The notes below the pieces were generated by a model, which ran no database searches, was not told the DNA's origin, and saw nothing but the letters and a program-made list of their open reading frames with translations. A DNA stretch of 64,000 nt from Oscillospiraceae bacterium (lineage in GTDB: Bacteria > Bacillota > Clostridia > UMGS1810), in contig SVJU01000007.1 in the NCBI GenBank assembly GCA_015068825.1, positions 1 through 64,000 of the forward strand. Direction: 5' to 3'. Positions 15,791 to 25,639 of this stretch are shown here, piece by piece. The translations under genes were made by a program, and so were the position numbers. Numbering within the stretch: position 1 is the stretch's first letter; the number at the start of each line of letters is the position of its first letter.

Positions 15791-17080
15791 TCACCTTAAA
15801 GTTTTAATAAATTCTTTTATATATTTAAAATCAAGTGCTTTGAGCATAAGAATATTTGACGGTCTTATACCATTGATAATATATCCAACGATAACATTTG
15901 TGAAAATCTGTGTTGCGAGCGAAGCAAAAGAAGCACCGCATATACCCCAAACAGGAATTAAAATATAGTTTAAAATAACATTACATAGTGCACCACTTAA
16001 ATTTATTATCCACAAATATTTTTGTTTATTTTCAGCTAATATCCATATATTACGAACAGAACCCAAATAAGAAAATGTAGTATACCAAACTATTATTCGA
16101 AGTGCAGGCACTGAATCCATATATGCATTTCCATATAAAATTAAAATAATATATTTGGAAAGTAATGTTATAAAAAGACTTTGTAATAACGATAAATATA
16201 TAATTACTGAATATAATCTTATCATATTTTTTTGATAAGATTGAATACTTATTTTTTTACTTTCAAAAATTAAAGGTCTGAAAGAATCAATTATTGCAAC
16301 AAATACAAAGCCTGTTAGCGATGCACACGCAACAGCAGCTGAATAAAAACCTGTTTCACTGTTACCTATCATGTGCTTAATCATAATTCTGTCAGTTTGC
16401 GCAAAAATAGTTACCATCAGGCTTGAAACTATGTAATGTCTGCTTTTCGAAAACATCTCTTTTGCTCTTACAAAAGAAAACTTTAGTTTTGATTTATCAA
16501 TTTTCTTATATATAATAATAAGAGCTAATGCAATAATCATATAATCAATTGCATTAGATATCGCAAACCAATAAACGCTTTTACCACTTACAAGTAAAAA
16601 TATTTTATATGCAGATACAAAAAGATATGCTATAAGTGATACAATCGATGTATACTTAGACAAAAGCTTAGCCTGAAACCAATACTGAATTAAATCAACA
16701 GCCTGAAATATTAAAAGTATACTATACAAAGCACAAACAAGTACCGTTTCTGTTTCATTTGCATTTGTAATATATGCAAATGACGCAATTCCAATAATAC
16801 ATACTATTGCAGATACAAAGCTCATTGTAATAGCAGTACCAATTGTTTCACCTGATTTTTCGGGATTATTAACAAACTCCTGCACTAAAATATTTGAAAG
16901 ACCCAAATACATTATTGGGGTAACAAACGCAACAAGCGATGCTGCATAATTTATAACTCCATAGTTTGAAGGACCTAAATATCTTGCAGTAAACATCGAA
17001 ATGAATAATCCTAAAACCGACTGAACTACACGATTCACAATAATCCACGATGCATTTTTCAATACTTTATTTTTATTCAT
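15791..17080 (-). CDS. wzx: Wzx-type lipid-linked oligosaccharide flippase
   Basis: A 429-residue polytopic membrane protein of the MATE/MOP polysaccharide flippase group. It opens with KNASWIIVNRVVQSVLGLFIS and then ARYLGPSNYGVINYA, the conserved first-helix and loop motif. About twelve to fourteen hydrophobic helices follow. It moves undecaprenyl-linked repeat units across the membrane for polymerisation. GAGG upstream of the ATG. It lies between a glycosyltransferase gene and licD in the same operon. Confidence 0.9.
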   Translation of the reverse strand: MNKNKVLKNASWIIVNRVVQSVLGLFISMFTARYLGPSNYGVINYAASLVAFVTPIMYLGLSNILVQEFVNNPEKSGETIGTAITMSFVSAIVCIIGIASFAYITNANETETVLVCALYSILLIFQAVDLIQYWFQAKLLSKYTSIVSLIAYLFVSAYKIFLLVSGKSVYWFAISNAIDYMIIALALIIIYKKIDKSKLKFSFVRAKEMFSKSRHYIVSSLMVTIFAQTDRIMIKHMIGNSETGFYSAAVACASLTGFVFVAIIDSFRPLIFESKKISIQSYQKNMIRLYSVIIYLSLLQSLFITLLSKYIILILYGNAYMDSVPALRIIVWYTTFSYLGSVRNIWILAENKQKYLWIINLSGALCNVILNYILIPVWGICGASFASLATQIFTNVIVGYIINGIRPSNILMLKALDFKYIKEFIKTLR

Positions 17081-17098
17081 AATAACCTCTAAAAAGTG

Positions 17099-18295
17099 TT
17101 AAATATTATCGTATAAATCTACATACTCCTTGAATTTATCGTTCATATCAAACTGCGCTGCTCTTATTATGCAATCTTCCCTGCTATAAGGTTTCTCTTC
17201 GCAAACTCTCACAATTTCGTTTTTAAGAGAAACAACATCATCGCACTTAACTACACATCCGCAAGTTTCATCTATAATTTCAGGGCTGCCGCCTTTATTG
17301 AAGGTTATAACTGGTGTTCCACAAGCTAAAGCCTCTATATTTACAGTCGGAAAATTGTCTTCTCTTGTAGGATTTACAAACACATCAGCCATTGTATAAA
17401 TTTCTGCAAGTTCTGTTTGATTGTTTGTTCTTTCAATGCCAATTATATTTTTGGGTAAAGTTTCAAGTTGTTCTTTTGAAAGTCCAACCAAAACAATTTT
17501 ATAATCCTCACTTAACATATCAGAAAGTTTTATAAAAACATCAAGACCTTTCCTGTCGCTCCAGGGAGATGCACAACCTAATAATACTTTTTTATCTTCG
17601 ATATTATGTTCTTTTTTAAATTCACTTTCGATAGGTTTAAAAATATTCAAGTCAATTCCATTATTGATAACCTTAACAGGATAATCTCTTAAAAATGATT
17701 GCTTAACCAGATTTGCAAGCCAATTTGAAGGAGTAACAATTGTAAGATTTTCAACTCCAGTAAACCATTTCTTTTTTAGCTTATACATTGTTTTTGTTCG
17801 ATCGAACAAACTTTCTGGATATTCTTTATACCTTGGGCAGTTAAAACACCCCGTTTTCCACTTACCGCATTTTGCAACAATAAAATGTGGACATTGCCCT
17901 GTAAAAGCCCAGCAATCATGAAGCGTCCATATAACCTTTTTATTATTCTTCTTTATCCATTTAAAAAACATAGGTAAATTGATATAAGAATTATGTAAAT
18001 TATGCAAATGCACAATGTCAGGATCAATCTTATCAGCTTTTCGCAAAAATCCATATGTAGAAAACCAAGAAAAACATCCGTTAAAGCCTGTAAATTGAGA
18101 TAACCATATATGTAATTTTCTTTCAATTCTCGTTCCAATCATACATTCTTTTGAAATATCGACATTACTATTTCTACGCGTATTTGCACAAAAAATATAA
18201 ACCTCATTGTTTTGAGCTCTTGCCTTTGATGCAATATTTAACATAATATTCCCCGTGCTACCTATTACAAAACTGTTAATTTCAATAATCCTCAT
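17099..18295 (-). CDS. Glycosyltransferase family 4
   Basis: A 398-residue GT-B enzyme. The N-terminal acceptor domain has GSTGNIMLNIASKA and HLHNLHNSYINLP with VIWTLHDCWAFTGQCPHF. The C-terminal nucleotide-sugar domain has NNGIDLNIFKP, GCASPWSDRKGLD and the EX7E region in REDNFPTVNIEALACGTPVITF. Enzymes with the HDCWAFTG block are usual in capsule clusters of Bacteroides and Clostridia. It adds one sugar to the lipid-linked repeat at the cytoplasmic face; donor unknown. The ATG overlaps the wzy stop by 14 bases. Confidence 0.88.
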   Translation of the reverse strand: MRIIEINSFVIGSTGNIMLNIASKARAQNNEVYIFCANTRRNSNVDISKECMIGTRIERKLHIWLSQFTGFNGCFSWFSTYGFLRKADKIDPDIVHLHNLHNSYINLPMFFKWIKKNNKKVIWTLHDCWAFTGQCPHFIVAKCGKWKTGCFNCPRYKEYPESLFDRTKTMYKLKKKWFTGVENLTIVTPSNWLANLVKQSFLRDYPVKVINNGIDLNIFKPIESEFKKEHNIEDKKVLLGCASPWSDRKGLDVFIKLSDMLSEDYKIVLVGLSKEQLETLPKNIIGIERTNNQTELAEIYTMADVFVNPTREDNFPTVNIEALACGTPVITFNKGGSPEIIDETCGCVVKCDDVVSLKNEIVRVCEEKPYSREDCIIRAAQFDMNDKFKEYVDLYDNI

Positions 18296-19571
18296 TTTTT
18301 TTCTCCAAAAACTCAGTATTATATTTAATTGAATATCCTAAAAAAGAATATAAAATAATACTTGGATTTCTTTTATAATCTTCGGAAGAAATCGCAAGCA
18401 ACATTATAATAAAAATCAATACCCTAATAAATTTATTCTTATGTAAGCAACAACAAAATTTATATAATCCAAAAATCAAAATAAAACCAACTATACTTCC
18501 ATAAGCAACAATCCAGTTAACAAATGTACAAACATTAAGATAATTCAACCTTTCGCCAGTTGCATCAAGTGCATCAATTCCCGCACCAAATATAGCATTT
18601 GAATTAAAAATCGAAAAAGGTTTAAAAAAGGCATCAAATCTAACAGAGGTTGATGTTCTGTTTATCGTCTTTTTAGATATGTCATAACTTGTAACATCGA
18701 AACTTTCAAAAAAATTTGCAACTTTACCAAAAAGCTGATGCTTCATCTGATTAGACAAATTATTGTAAAAAACTAAAAAAACAAAAATAATAAAAAATAT
18801 AACCAATAAAATTGTTACCTTTTTTTTATGTTTTTCATCCGTTGAGATAAAAAGTGAAATTGAATATGTAAACGCGCAAAAAAATCCAACTACAAACCCC
18901 ATAGTAGAAAAAGTAGTAACCAAAGCTATTGCAAAAACAATTGTATATTTTTTAATTTTTTTCTTAATCAAAAATAAATTAAAAATCAATGCAAAATTTA
19001 TGAAAGTCTGAAAAGCCCCCGGCTCCCAGAAAATCCCCTGATTTCTAATATGCCCTGCATTATTGTAGATGGTGCAGAAAATTGCATTATAAGCCACTCT
19101 GCCTTTTGAATTTACAACTCGAGGCAATCTCTCAATAATAAATGGTGCAATATGATAAAGTGTCCAAATTATAAGTGAATATACGCACAAAAAATACATA
19201 AGCGTAACAAATCTTTCTACATAATCATACACATTTTTTGAATAGTATATACTAAAAACATATGCTGCTAAAAAAAATCCTATATTTATAGTCATTTGTT
19301 TACCATTCTCACCGTTTAACATACTTGAAATTATAAAACAAGCAACAATTACCGATATACAAGCAAGCCCCTCACTTTGAACAGTAATAGTATTTCCTTT
19401 AAAAGCGCCTTTGAAAAATACAACAATAGACAAAATCAAAAGCATTGACATTATTAAAACACCACTGTATGCATTCATTTGATATCCGCCGGGAATAAAA
19501 ATGAGAAAATATATGCATGCAAACTCTATTAAAGAATGAATTGTTAAATTTTTCTTGCTGTTTTCTAACAT
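18282..19571 (-). CDS. wzy: O-antigen/capsule polymerase (Wzy-like)
   Basis: A 429-residue protein of about ten to twelve membrane segments with a large extracytoplasmic loop containing IRNQGIFWEPGAFQTF. A WEPG-type loop is common in polymerases of this class. Sequence identity among Wzy proteins is low, so the call rests on topology, the loop motif and its place beside wzx. It joins flipped repeat units into a polymer. Confidence 0.8.
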   Translation of the reverse strand: MLENSKKNLTIHSLIEFACIYFLIFIPGGYQMNAYSGVLIMSMLLILSIVVFFKGAFKGNTITVQSEGLACISVIVACFIISSMLNGENGKQMTINIGFFLAAYVFSIYYSKNVYDYVERFVTLMYFLCVYSLIIWTLYHIAPFIIERLPRVVNSKGRVAYNAIFCTIYNNAGHIRNQGIFWEPGAFQTFINFALIFNLFLIKKKIKKYTIVFAIALVTTFSTMGFVVGFFCAFTYSISLFISTDEKHKKKVTILLVIFFIIFVFLVFYNNLSNQMKHQLFGKVANFFESFDVTSYDISKKTINRTSTSVRFDAFFKPFSIFNSNAIFGAGIDALDATGERLNYLNVCTFVNWIVAYGSIVGFILIFGLYKFCCCLHKNKFIRVLIFIIMLLAISSEDYKRNPSIILYSFLGYSIKYNTEFLEKKNEDY

Positions 19572-19575
19572 TCAA

Positions 19576-20847
19576 TCATCCTCCAGTGGAATTTAAGAAC
19601 CGATTAATGATATTAGTGGTAGCCTTAGGCGTACTGCTATAAAATAATGGTTCAATTTCTTCATATATAACTTCTTTTTTACAATCTGACATAACAAAAC
19701 TCATAAGCTTTTCGATATCTGCATCTTCCTTATGCTCATATTCATTTATAAAACACACATTAGGATAGTTATTTAAATATTCTACAGACCTGTCGTTAGC
19801 ATCATTAATAACTGTAATTATTGGTTTACACGACGAACAAAGTTCAAAAACTTTGCTTGGCACAGATACACTTATTGTATTTAAAATATTCAAAACTGCA
19901 TCTGATGCCGAAATTGCCTGTGCAACAACATCAGGCTTTACTGAACCATATTTTACAAAAGAATCGGGATAGCTACTACAAAACTCATCAATTATATCTG
20001 CACAATCGCTGTTTCCATAAATATGCATTTTAATTTTTTGTCCGTTTTTAATAAGATTTTCTAACAATTTGAAAAAATAATAAGGGTTTCTTAAACTTCT
20101 GTATAAATACCCTGCATAAACTATATTAAAATACTCGTTATCGTATTTTATTAGGTTCTCGTTTATACATTCATTTTTTTTGAAAACCGGGAAATTAACA
20201 TAAAAAATTTTATGTGATATGTCTTTAAATTTTTCTATATCATACAGTTCTTTTCCATTTTCTGCCATTAAAACAAAGTCAAGTTTATTAAATATTTTAA
20301 ACTCTTTTGTTTCACACAGCTTATCATAAATTTTTTTGGGAAAAGGCTTTGGAACTACACCGCCTTTTAATATATCTAAATAATATCCTCCGCATATTAT
20401 ATCAGGATAATGCTTTTTTATTTTCAGCACAGCAGAAATATCATCAAACGGTCTGAATATCCCAATAACGCAATCTATATTATTTTCTCTCAATACTTTT
20501 TTTGAAAACCTAAATATCTTTCTTGAACGCTGAGGCTCTACATCTGGGAACATGGGCAATATAAAAAGTGTTCTTATTCTTCTTAACAAAATTAATATTT
20601 TAATAAAAAGTTTGTTTTTACCTGTTTTATCATACTGAGATTTTTTTCTCATATAATAATTACGCTTTATCTTATAAACCTTAACATCTTCAACCGTTTC
20701 AAAAAAAGGATCGTCATCATCATAAGCGCATATACAATGTAAATTGTGTCCATCATTTTTAAGCTCGTTCATAATTTTTTGTACACAAACACCGCAAGCA
20801 TCAGGATTATGATAATTTGAACTTGTTATAAACAATATATTAGCCAT
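19576..20847 (-). CDS. Glycosyltransferase (GT-B, family 4-like)
   Basis: A 423-residue GT-B protein beginning MANILFITSSNYHNPDACGVCV. It has a Rossmann-type donor domain: VYAGYLYRSLRNPYYFFKLL, MHIYGNSDC, ISASDAVLNIL and VPSKVFELCSSCKPII, where Glu binds the donor. The start at 20847 follows GGTGAT and skips 17 upstream codons that overlap the preceding gene's end. Donor and acceptor unknown. It lies between a GT2 gene and wzy. Confidence 0.83.
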   Translation of the reverse strand: MANILFITSSNYHNPDACGVCVQKIMNELKNDGHNLHCICAYDDDDPFFETVEDVKVYKIKRNYYMRKKSQYDKTGKNKLFIKILILLRRIRTLFILPMFPDVEPQRSRKIFRFSKKVLRENNIDCVIGIFRPFDDISAVLKIKKHYPDIICGGYYLDILKGGVVPKPFPKKIYDKLCETKEFKIFNKLDFVLMAENGKELYDIEKFKDISHKIFYVNFPVFKKNECINENLIKYDNEYFNIVYAGYLYRSLRNPYYFFKLLENLIKNGQKIKMHIYGNSDCADIIDEFCSSYPDSFVKYGSVKPDVVAQAISASDAVLNILNTISVSVPSKVFELCSSCKPIITVINDANDRSVEYLNNYPNVCFINEYEHKEDADIEKLMSFVMSDCKKEVIYEEIEPLFYSSTPKATTNIINRFLNSTGG

Positions 20848-20857
20848 TTTATCACCA

Positions 20858-21688
20858 TTAATTTTTATCAATAAATTCATCATACGACAAATCAGCATTA
20901 TATGCCTTAACGCCGTTTAATATCCATTTTAATCTTTCAGTAAAAGAAAGTTTACTGCGTTTTGATGCCCTGATTAAATAATAAGGAATATAACATATAC
21001 ACAATTTTCCATATAACGCTTTTATGTAGGCACCTTTTGTAAAATAATGCTTTTCCAATAAACCATCATACCATGTAGAATTGCCATAATCAATACTTGC
21101 AATATATTCAGGATATGTATATACCTTCAACCCCTTTTTTATTGCATCGTTAATCCACATTGCATCTTCACCACAATAATATTTACTTCCGGTGCTGAAT
21201 ATTGGAGAAAACCAAATATTTGCCTTTTGAACAGAAGAAAGTTTAAATGCTATACGATAGCTTGCGGTTCCACATCGCGATAATTTACCTACTTTTTTAA
21301 TTTTGGAATATTCCTTCATAGCTCGTTCGCTATTGCCGTTTTTAGAACTGAGATTAAACATTATAATATCAGCATCAGGCAACGCTTCAAATGCAGAAAC
21401 TATTTTTTGTTCGTAATCATCAAAATACTCCACATCATCATCTGCAATAACACATATATCACCTTTGGCATAAATAAGAGCGGTATTTCGATTTTTACTT
21501 AAACCACGCTGATTTGTTGTAACCATTCTTGCCAGATATCCGTTAAATTCTTTTTCAGCATAAAAATGCTCACTTGATTGATTAGCAAAAAAAACATCTG
21601 TTTTTATGTTCATTTCTTCAATTTTGCTAAAATCTTTTTGGAACATTGTTGCACACAAAACTTCAACACTCAGTTTTTTTTCGGGCAT
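20858..21688 (-). CDS. Glycosyltransferase family 2
   Basis: A 276-residue GT-A enzyme. It has TTNQRGLSKNRNTALIYAKGDICVIADDDVEYF with the DDD metal site at about residue 80, and the later acidic STGSKYYCGEDAMW motif that supplies a base. N-terminal reading MPEKKLSVEVLCAT. It probably inverts at the anomeric carbon, as GT2 enzymes do. Starts after AGGAG. Two bases separate it from the next gene upstream. Confidence 0.87.
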   Translation of the reverse strand: MPEKKLSVEVLCATMFQKDFSKIEEMNIKTDVFFANQSSEHFYAEKEFNGYLARMVTTNQRGLSKNRNTALIYAKGDICVIADDDVEYFDDYEQKIVSAFEALPDADIIMFNLSSKNGNSERAMKEYSKIKKVGKLSRCGTASYRIAFKLSSVQKANIWFSPIFSTGSKYYCGEDAMWINDAIKKGLKVYTYPEYIASIDYGNSTWYDGLLEKHYFTKGAYIKALYGKLCICYIPYYLIRASKRSKLSFTERLKWILNGVKAYNADLSYDEFIDKN

Positions 21689-21690
21689 TT

Positions 21691-22884
21691 TTATTCTCCT
21701 TTTATTACATCGATAATTTCGTAATAAGTTTTGTTACGATCAAACATATCCTCAGCAAGTTTTCTTGAATTTTTACCCATTTTTTTCGCCAAATCAGGAT
21801 TTTGATATAATGTTATTATTTTATCTGCCAAGTCATTTTCATCTTCATTTTCACAGTTAAAACCAGCATTGTATTCAGTTATTAAATTTTCAAGTTCTTT
21901 ACACTTTTGTGTGTTCAAAAATGGAAGTCCTGACGAAAAATAATCTGCATGTTTGTTTATAAGACTTGGTTTTGCTTTGCTGATTATCGGATTTACAGTT
22001 GCATTACAAGAAGTTAGCTTGCACACCATTTCTTCATACGGAAGTCTTCCAGTAAAGACAACATTTACATCAAGCTCTTTTGCAAGTTTTTCAAGATACG
22101 GTTTTGTAAACCCATCCCCCATTACAACAAATCTAATTTTATCATAATGCTTGTCTTTAATAATTTTCATTGCTCTTATTACACATTCAATATCATAACT
22201 TTTTCCAAGCATACCAATATACGCAATTTTGAATTCTTCATCGTTTTTTTCATCAGGTACTGTTTTAAATTTGTCAAAAAAAGCTAAATCAGTTCCAATA
22301 AAAACAGAATGTCCGTTTTTAACCTTTTTATTGCATTGCAATGCTCTATCTACATATGTTTGCGATACTGCAACAATCTCATCTGCATTTTTATAAACCG
22401 CATTAGCCTTTTTCATCATAGGATAAAATATAATATCACTTATAACAGGCAAACTAAATGCCATTTTATATGCTTCGGGCCATAAATCCAAAATATCAAT
22501 CACAAATTTTACATTGTTTTTTTTCGCAAATTTCATAACCGAATATGCCAAATCAACCGGTGGTACAAAAAGATATATAACATCCGGTTTTTTTCGTTTT
22601 TTCAAATAATCAATAACTTTTTTTGCAAAAACACCGTGACTGTAAATCCTTTTAAGAGAAATGTTTTTATCATAACCTGGCTCATCAATTAATGTGAATT
22701 TATAAATTTCATCTTTTATATCGCCTTTACTACGGTGTTTTTTTTGTGTATGATAAAATGACGAAGTAATTACTTCAACATCAACATCTTCATTTGCAAG
22801 CATATTTGCTATTGTTAAATATCTGCTACTTGATTTTTCACATCTAAAATGCCAATAATTTGAAATTATTAAAACATCCTTCAC
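21691..22884 (-). CDS. Glycosyltransferase family 4 (WbuB-like)
   Basis: A 397-residue GT-B enzyme with MKDVLIISNYWHFRCEKSSSRY at the N-terminus, DVIYLFVPPVDLAY and FVIDILDLWPEAY. The donor part has GTDLAFFDKF, AYIGMLGKSYDIE, VVMGDGFTKPYLEKL and YFSSGLPFLN. The DLWPEA block is shared with WbuB-type enzymes that use N-acetylfucosamine donors, and this operon makes UDP-L-FucNAc, so it is the best candidate for that transferase. The match is by family only. Confidence 0.85.
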   Translation of the reverse strand: MKDVLIISNYWHFRCEKSSSRYLTIANMLANEDVDVEVITSSFYHTQKKHRSKGDIKDEIYKFTLIDEPGYDKNISLKRIYSHGVFAKKVIDYLKKRKKPDVIYLFVPPVDLAYSVMKFAKKNNVKFVIDILDLWPEAYKMAFSLPVISDIIFYPMMKKANAVYKNADEIVAVSQTYVDRALQCNKKVKNGHSVFIGTDLAFFDKFKTVPDEKNDEEFKIAYIGMLGKSYDIECVIRAMKIIKDKHYDKIRFVVMGDGFTKPYLEKLAKELDVNVVFTGRLPYEEMVCKLTSCNATVNPIISKAKPSLINKHADYFSSGLPFLNTQKCKELENLITEYNAGFNCENEDENDLADKIITLYQNPDLAKKMGKNSRKLAEDMFDRNKTYYEIIDVIKGE

Positions 22885-22904
22885 TTAATACACCTCAAAA
22901 CTAA

Positions 22905-23960
22905 TTATATTCCAAAAACATAATATAAGCTGTTTTTTAAAACTTTTTTATTTTTAAATTTTCTTAAAACAACACCAATAATATTAGGAACTACAAAACC
23001 AGACACAATCATAAGTAAAACAACTAAATAAAAATCAAGTTTTAAGATTTGGTAGAAAACAATTCTAACTGCAAGCATTGCCGGCCAATGCAAAATATAT
23101 ATCAAAAAAGAGTTTTTTCCTAATTTAATAATACTTTCGCTCTTTATGTAAAATGAAATCAAAAACACAACAAAAACAATCGCACAACATGTCACAAGCT
23201 TTATCACAACTACATCTTCAAACACTATACACAATACCGAAAGTATTGTTGAAAATATTATACCCAAAATAAGTATTGAATTCTTTTTTAAAGCATTTTC
23301 AAGCTGTTGAATATTTATTTTACCTATTATTAGTCCCAGATAAAAAAACAATAGATCTTTATGCAAATCACTCAACGCAAAAATTTCAGTCCTAATCGGC
23401 AATAAATACAAAACTACAAGTACCAAAAGAAAAATATTCTGCATAATTTTACTGTTTTTTATTATGTAATCAAAGAACGGTGCAATCAATAATGTAAGAA
23501 ATAAGGCAAATAAAAACCATGTATGCCCTAATACCATTTGACGTGGAGTAATTAATATTTTCAAAAAATAATCCAATGATAAAGCAACATCATCCGATAT
23601 ATATGTATCAAAAACAAACTTTGGAATTATAAACAGTATATTCCAAAACAAATACGGAACCAACAGTCTTAAAAATTTGCCCTTTATAAACTGCAAATAT
23701 GATTTGTTTTTTAATCCCCCATTATAAGAGTAGAGATATCCTGAAATGAAAAAGAACAATGGCATATGAAAAATATAAATCCACTGTTTAGAAAAAACAA
23801 CCCACCATTTACCAAGCATATCATCAGAAGAAATTTGTATTCCATTTAAAGAATGTCCCAATATTACTGATATTGCACCAATAATCTGCATAACACTTAT
23901 GTATGTCAACATACCTTTTTTATTTGATTTTGGACTTATTGTTTCATAACCATCATTCAT
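22905..23960 (-). CDS. Membrane acyltransferase (acyltransferase family 3)
   Basis: A 351-residue integral membrane protein of about ten helices. It has GHSLNGI near the N-terminus (catalytic-type His), HMPLFFFISGYLYS and KGKFLRLLVPYLFWN, features of the OafA/WecH-type family that moves acetyl or other acyl groups onto sugars. The ATG at 23960 follows GAGGGAG. The preceding TTG in frame lies in the overlap with the upstream gene. In this operon it would acylate a sugar of the repeat unit. Confidence 0.87.
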   Translation of the reverse strand: MNDGYETISPKSNKKGMLTYISVMQIIGAISVILGHSLNGIQISSDDMLGKWWVVFSKQWIYIFHMPLFFFISGYLYSYNGGLKNKSYLQFIKGKFLRLLVPYLFWNILFIIPKFVFDTYISDDVALSLDYFLKILITPRQMVLGHTWFLFALFLTLLIAPFFDYIIKNSKIMQNIFLLVLVVLYLLPIRTEIFALSDLHKDLLFFYLGLIIGKINIQQLENALKKNSILILGIIFSTILSVLCIVFEDVVVIKLVTCCAIVFVVFLISFYIKSESIIKLGKNSFLIYILHWPAMLAVRIVFYQILKLDFYLVVLLMIVSGFVVPNIIGVVLRKFKNKKVLKNSLYYVFGI

Positions 23961-23974
23961 TTTCCGTCGCTCCC

Positions 23975-24991
23975 TCAAAGCATTTTGTATTTCAAAAGCA
24001 ATTCGTTAAATTTCAGTATAGTTTCATCAGGCAATTCGATTCCATATTTTTTACTTTTTTGTTCGCTGATTAATTCACGCTCACCCGGTATCATAACACC
24101 TTCACCAGATTGATGTATTTCATCAATATAACTATCAATTATATCATAAAACTTATTTGAATGTATCATTTTAGGGTCAATCACAATAAAACATTGCCCA
24201 ACATTCATACATGAATTGTCTTCAGAATAAAATCTATTGATACTATTTAAAAACCCTGCCCCCGAAACAACTCCAGCAATAATATCAATAATCATCGCTA
24301 TTCCATATCCCTTATACTCTGCCATTGGAAGCATCAACCCTTCAATAGCTTCTTGAGGATCTGTTGTTGGATTACCATATTTATCAAGAGCCCAGCCTTC
24401 GGGTATTTTACCGCCAGCCTTACGAATTTCGTTTATTTTTGATTTTGCCACAGCACTTGTCGCCATATCCAAAAGAATAGGCCCATTCTTATTACCCGGA
24501 ACAGATACCGAAAACGGATTAGTTCCAAGCATTTTTTTATTCCCTCCCCAAGCAGGCATAGCTGATGGAGTATTACTCAAACATATACCTATTTTTCCTT
24601 CCATAGCTGCAAGCTTTGTATAATAAAATGCAGGTCCAAAAGTATTTGAATTTTTTGAAAAAACATAATATATTCCACTTTCTTCACACATTTTCAAAGC
24701 ATATTCCATACACCATCTAGCCGAACACATTCCAATCATATTTTTTGAATCAACCGTCGCAAAAGCAGATGTTTGCTTAAGAATAACCGGTTCAGCTGAC
24801 AAATCATAACACCCTTTTGTCAGCTTATCCACATAAGCCCAAAGCATATTTACACCATGTGTATGAATACCGTGGGCATCAGCGCTTATCATGCAATCTG
24901 CAACTGTCTGTGCTTGTTTTGGATCTACATTATTTTTCTCAAGTATATATGTAATTTTAGAAAATAACTCCTCGGCATAAATACGGTTCAT
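23975..24991 (-). CDS. Ldh-family NAD(P)-dependent 2-oxoacid dehydrogenase
   Basis: A 338-residue member of the malate/L-lactate dehydrogenase 2 family (YlbC, AllD, ComC), unrelated to classical LDH. Motifs: SADAHGIHTHGVNML with the active-site histidine, NSNTFGPAFYYT, GICLSNTPSAMPAWGG, LGTNPFSVSVP, LLDMATSAVAKSKI and GYGIAMIIDII. These enzymes reversibly reduce 2-oxoacids to 2-hydroxyacids. It overlaps the sugar transferase stop by 4 bases (ATGA). With the aldolase two genes upstream it could turn an aldol product into a 2-hydroxy acid. Its presence in a capsule operon is unusual. Confidence 0.85.
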   Translation of the reverse strand: MNRIYAEELFSKITYILEKNNVDPKQAQTVADCMISADAHGIHTHGVNMLWAYVDKLTKGCYDLSAEPVILKQTSAFATVDSKNMIGMCSARWCMEYALKMCEESGIYYVFSKNSNTFGPAFYYTKLAAMEGKIGICLSNTPSAMPAWGGNKKMLGTNPFSVSVPGNKNGPILLDMATSAVAKSKINEIRKAGGKIPEGWALDKYGNPTTDPQEAIEGLMLPMAEYKGYGIAMIIDIIAGVVSGAGFLNSINRFYSEDNSCMNVGQCFIVIDPKMIHSNKFYDIIDSYIDEIHQSGEGVMIPGERELISEQKSKKYGIELPDETILKFNELLLKYKML

Positions 24992-25638
24992 TTTACTTGA
25001 GCCTCCGTTTTTGTATTTTCATTCTCTTCAACTGCTTTTTTTGTAGTTACTCCAACATTTTCATTATCTGCATTAGTCAGCACTTTATAAACAGTAATAA
25101 AAAGAATTTTTATATCCAAAAAAAATGATACATTGTTTACATACCATATATTCAATTCGATTCTTTCTTCCCATAAAATACTTTTTCGACCATGTATTTG
25201 TGCCCATCCAGTTACACCCGGTCTTAAATCAAACATTTTCTTTTGTTGTTCGCTATATTCTTCATAAGGCCACGGATGATATGTTAGCGGAGGTCTAAAA
25301 CCAATAAGTGACATATCTCCTTTTATAATATTTATAAGTTGAGGCAATTCATCAATACTACATGCTCTTATTATACGCCCCACCCTTGTAACTCTAGGGT
25401 CTGACTTAAAAGAATATTGACCTGTGCCTTTTTTTTCAGCACCTTCACACATTGAACGAAATTTGAATATATCAAATTCCTTACCATTTTTCCCTAACCG
25501 CTTCTGTTTAAATATAACAGGTCCTTTAGAATCAATTTTTATAGCGATTGCTGTAATCAACAGTATTGGTGAGGCTACAATTAAAGCTATCATACTTAAT
25601 ACAACATCAAAAAAACGTTTAAAAAATTTAGAATACAT
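24988..25638 (-). CDS. Monotopic phosphoglycosyl transferase (undecaprenyl-phosphate sugar phosphotransferase)
   Basis: A 216-residue WbaP/PglC-fold enzyme. The reentrant N-terminal helix reads KRFFDVVLSMIALIVASPIL. GKEFDIFKFRSMCEGAE, the catalytic acidic pair in SIDELPQLINIIKGDMSLIG, and RPGVTGWAQIHGR follow. It starts repeat-unit assembly by moving a sugar-1-phosphate from a UDP-sugar to undecaprenyl phosphate at the inner membrane face. The identity of the sugar cannot be read from sequence. One base separates it from the aldolase gene. Confidence 0.92.
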   Translation of the reverse strand: MYSKFFKRFFDVVLSMIALIVASPILLITAIAIKIDSKGPVIFKQKRLGKNGKEFDIFKFRSMCEGAEKKGTGQYSFKSDPRVTRVGRIIRACSIDELPQLINIIKGDMSLIGFRPPLTYHPWPYEEYSEQQKKMFDLRPGVTGWAQIHGRKSILWEERIELNIWYVNNVSFFLDIKILFITVYKVLTNADNENVGVTTKKAVEENENTKTEAQVK

Positions 25639-25639
25639 A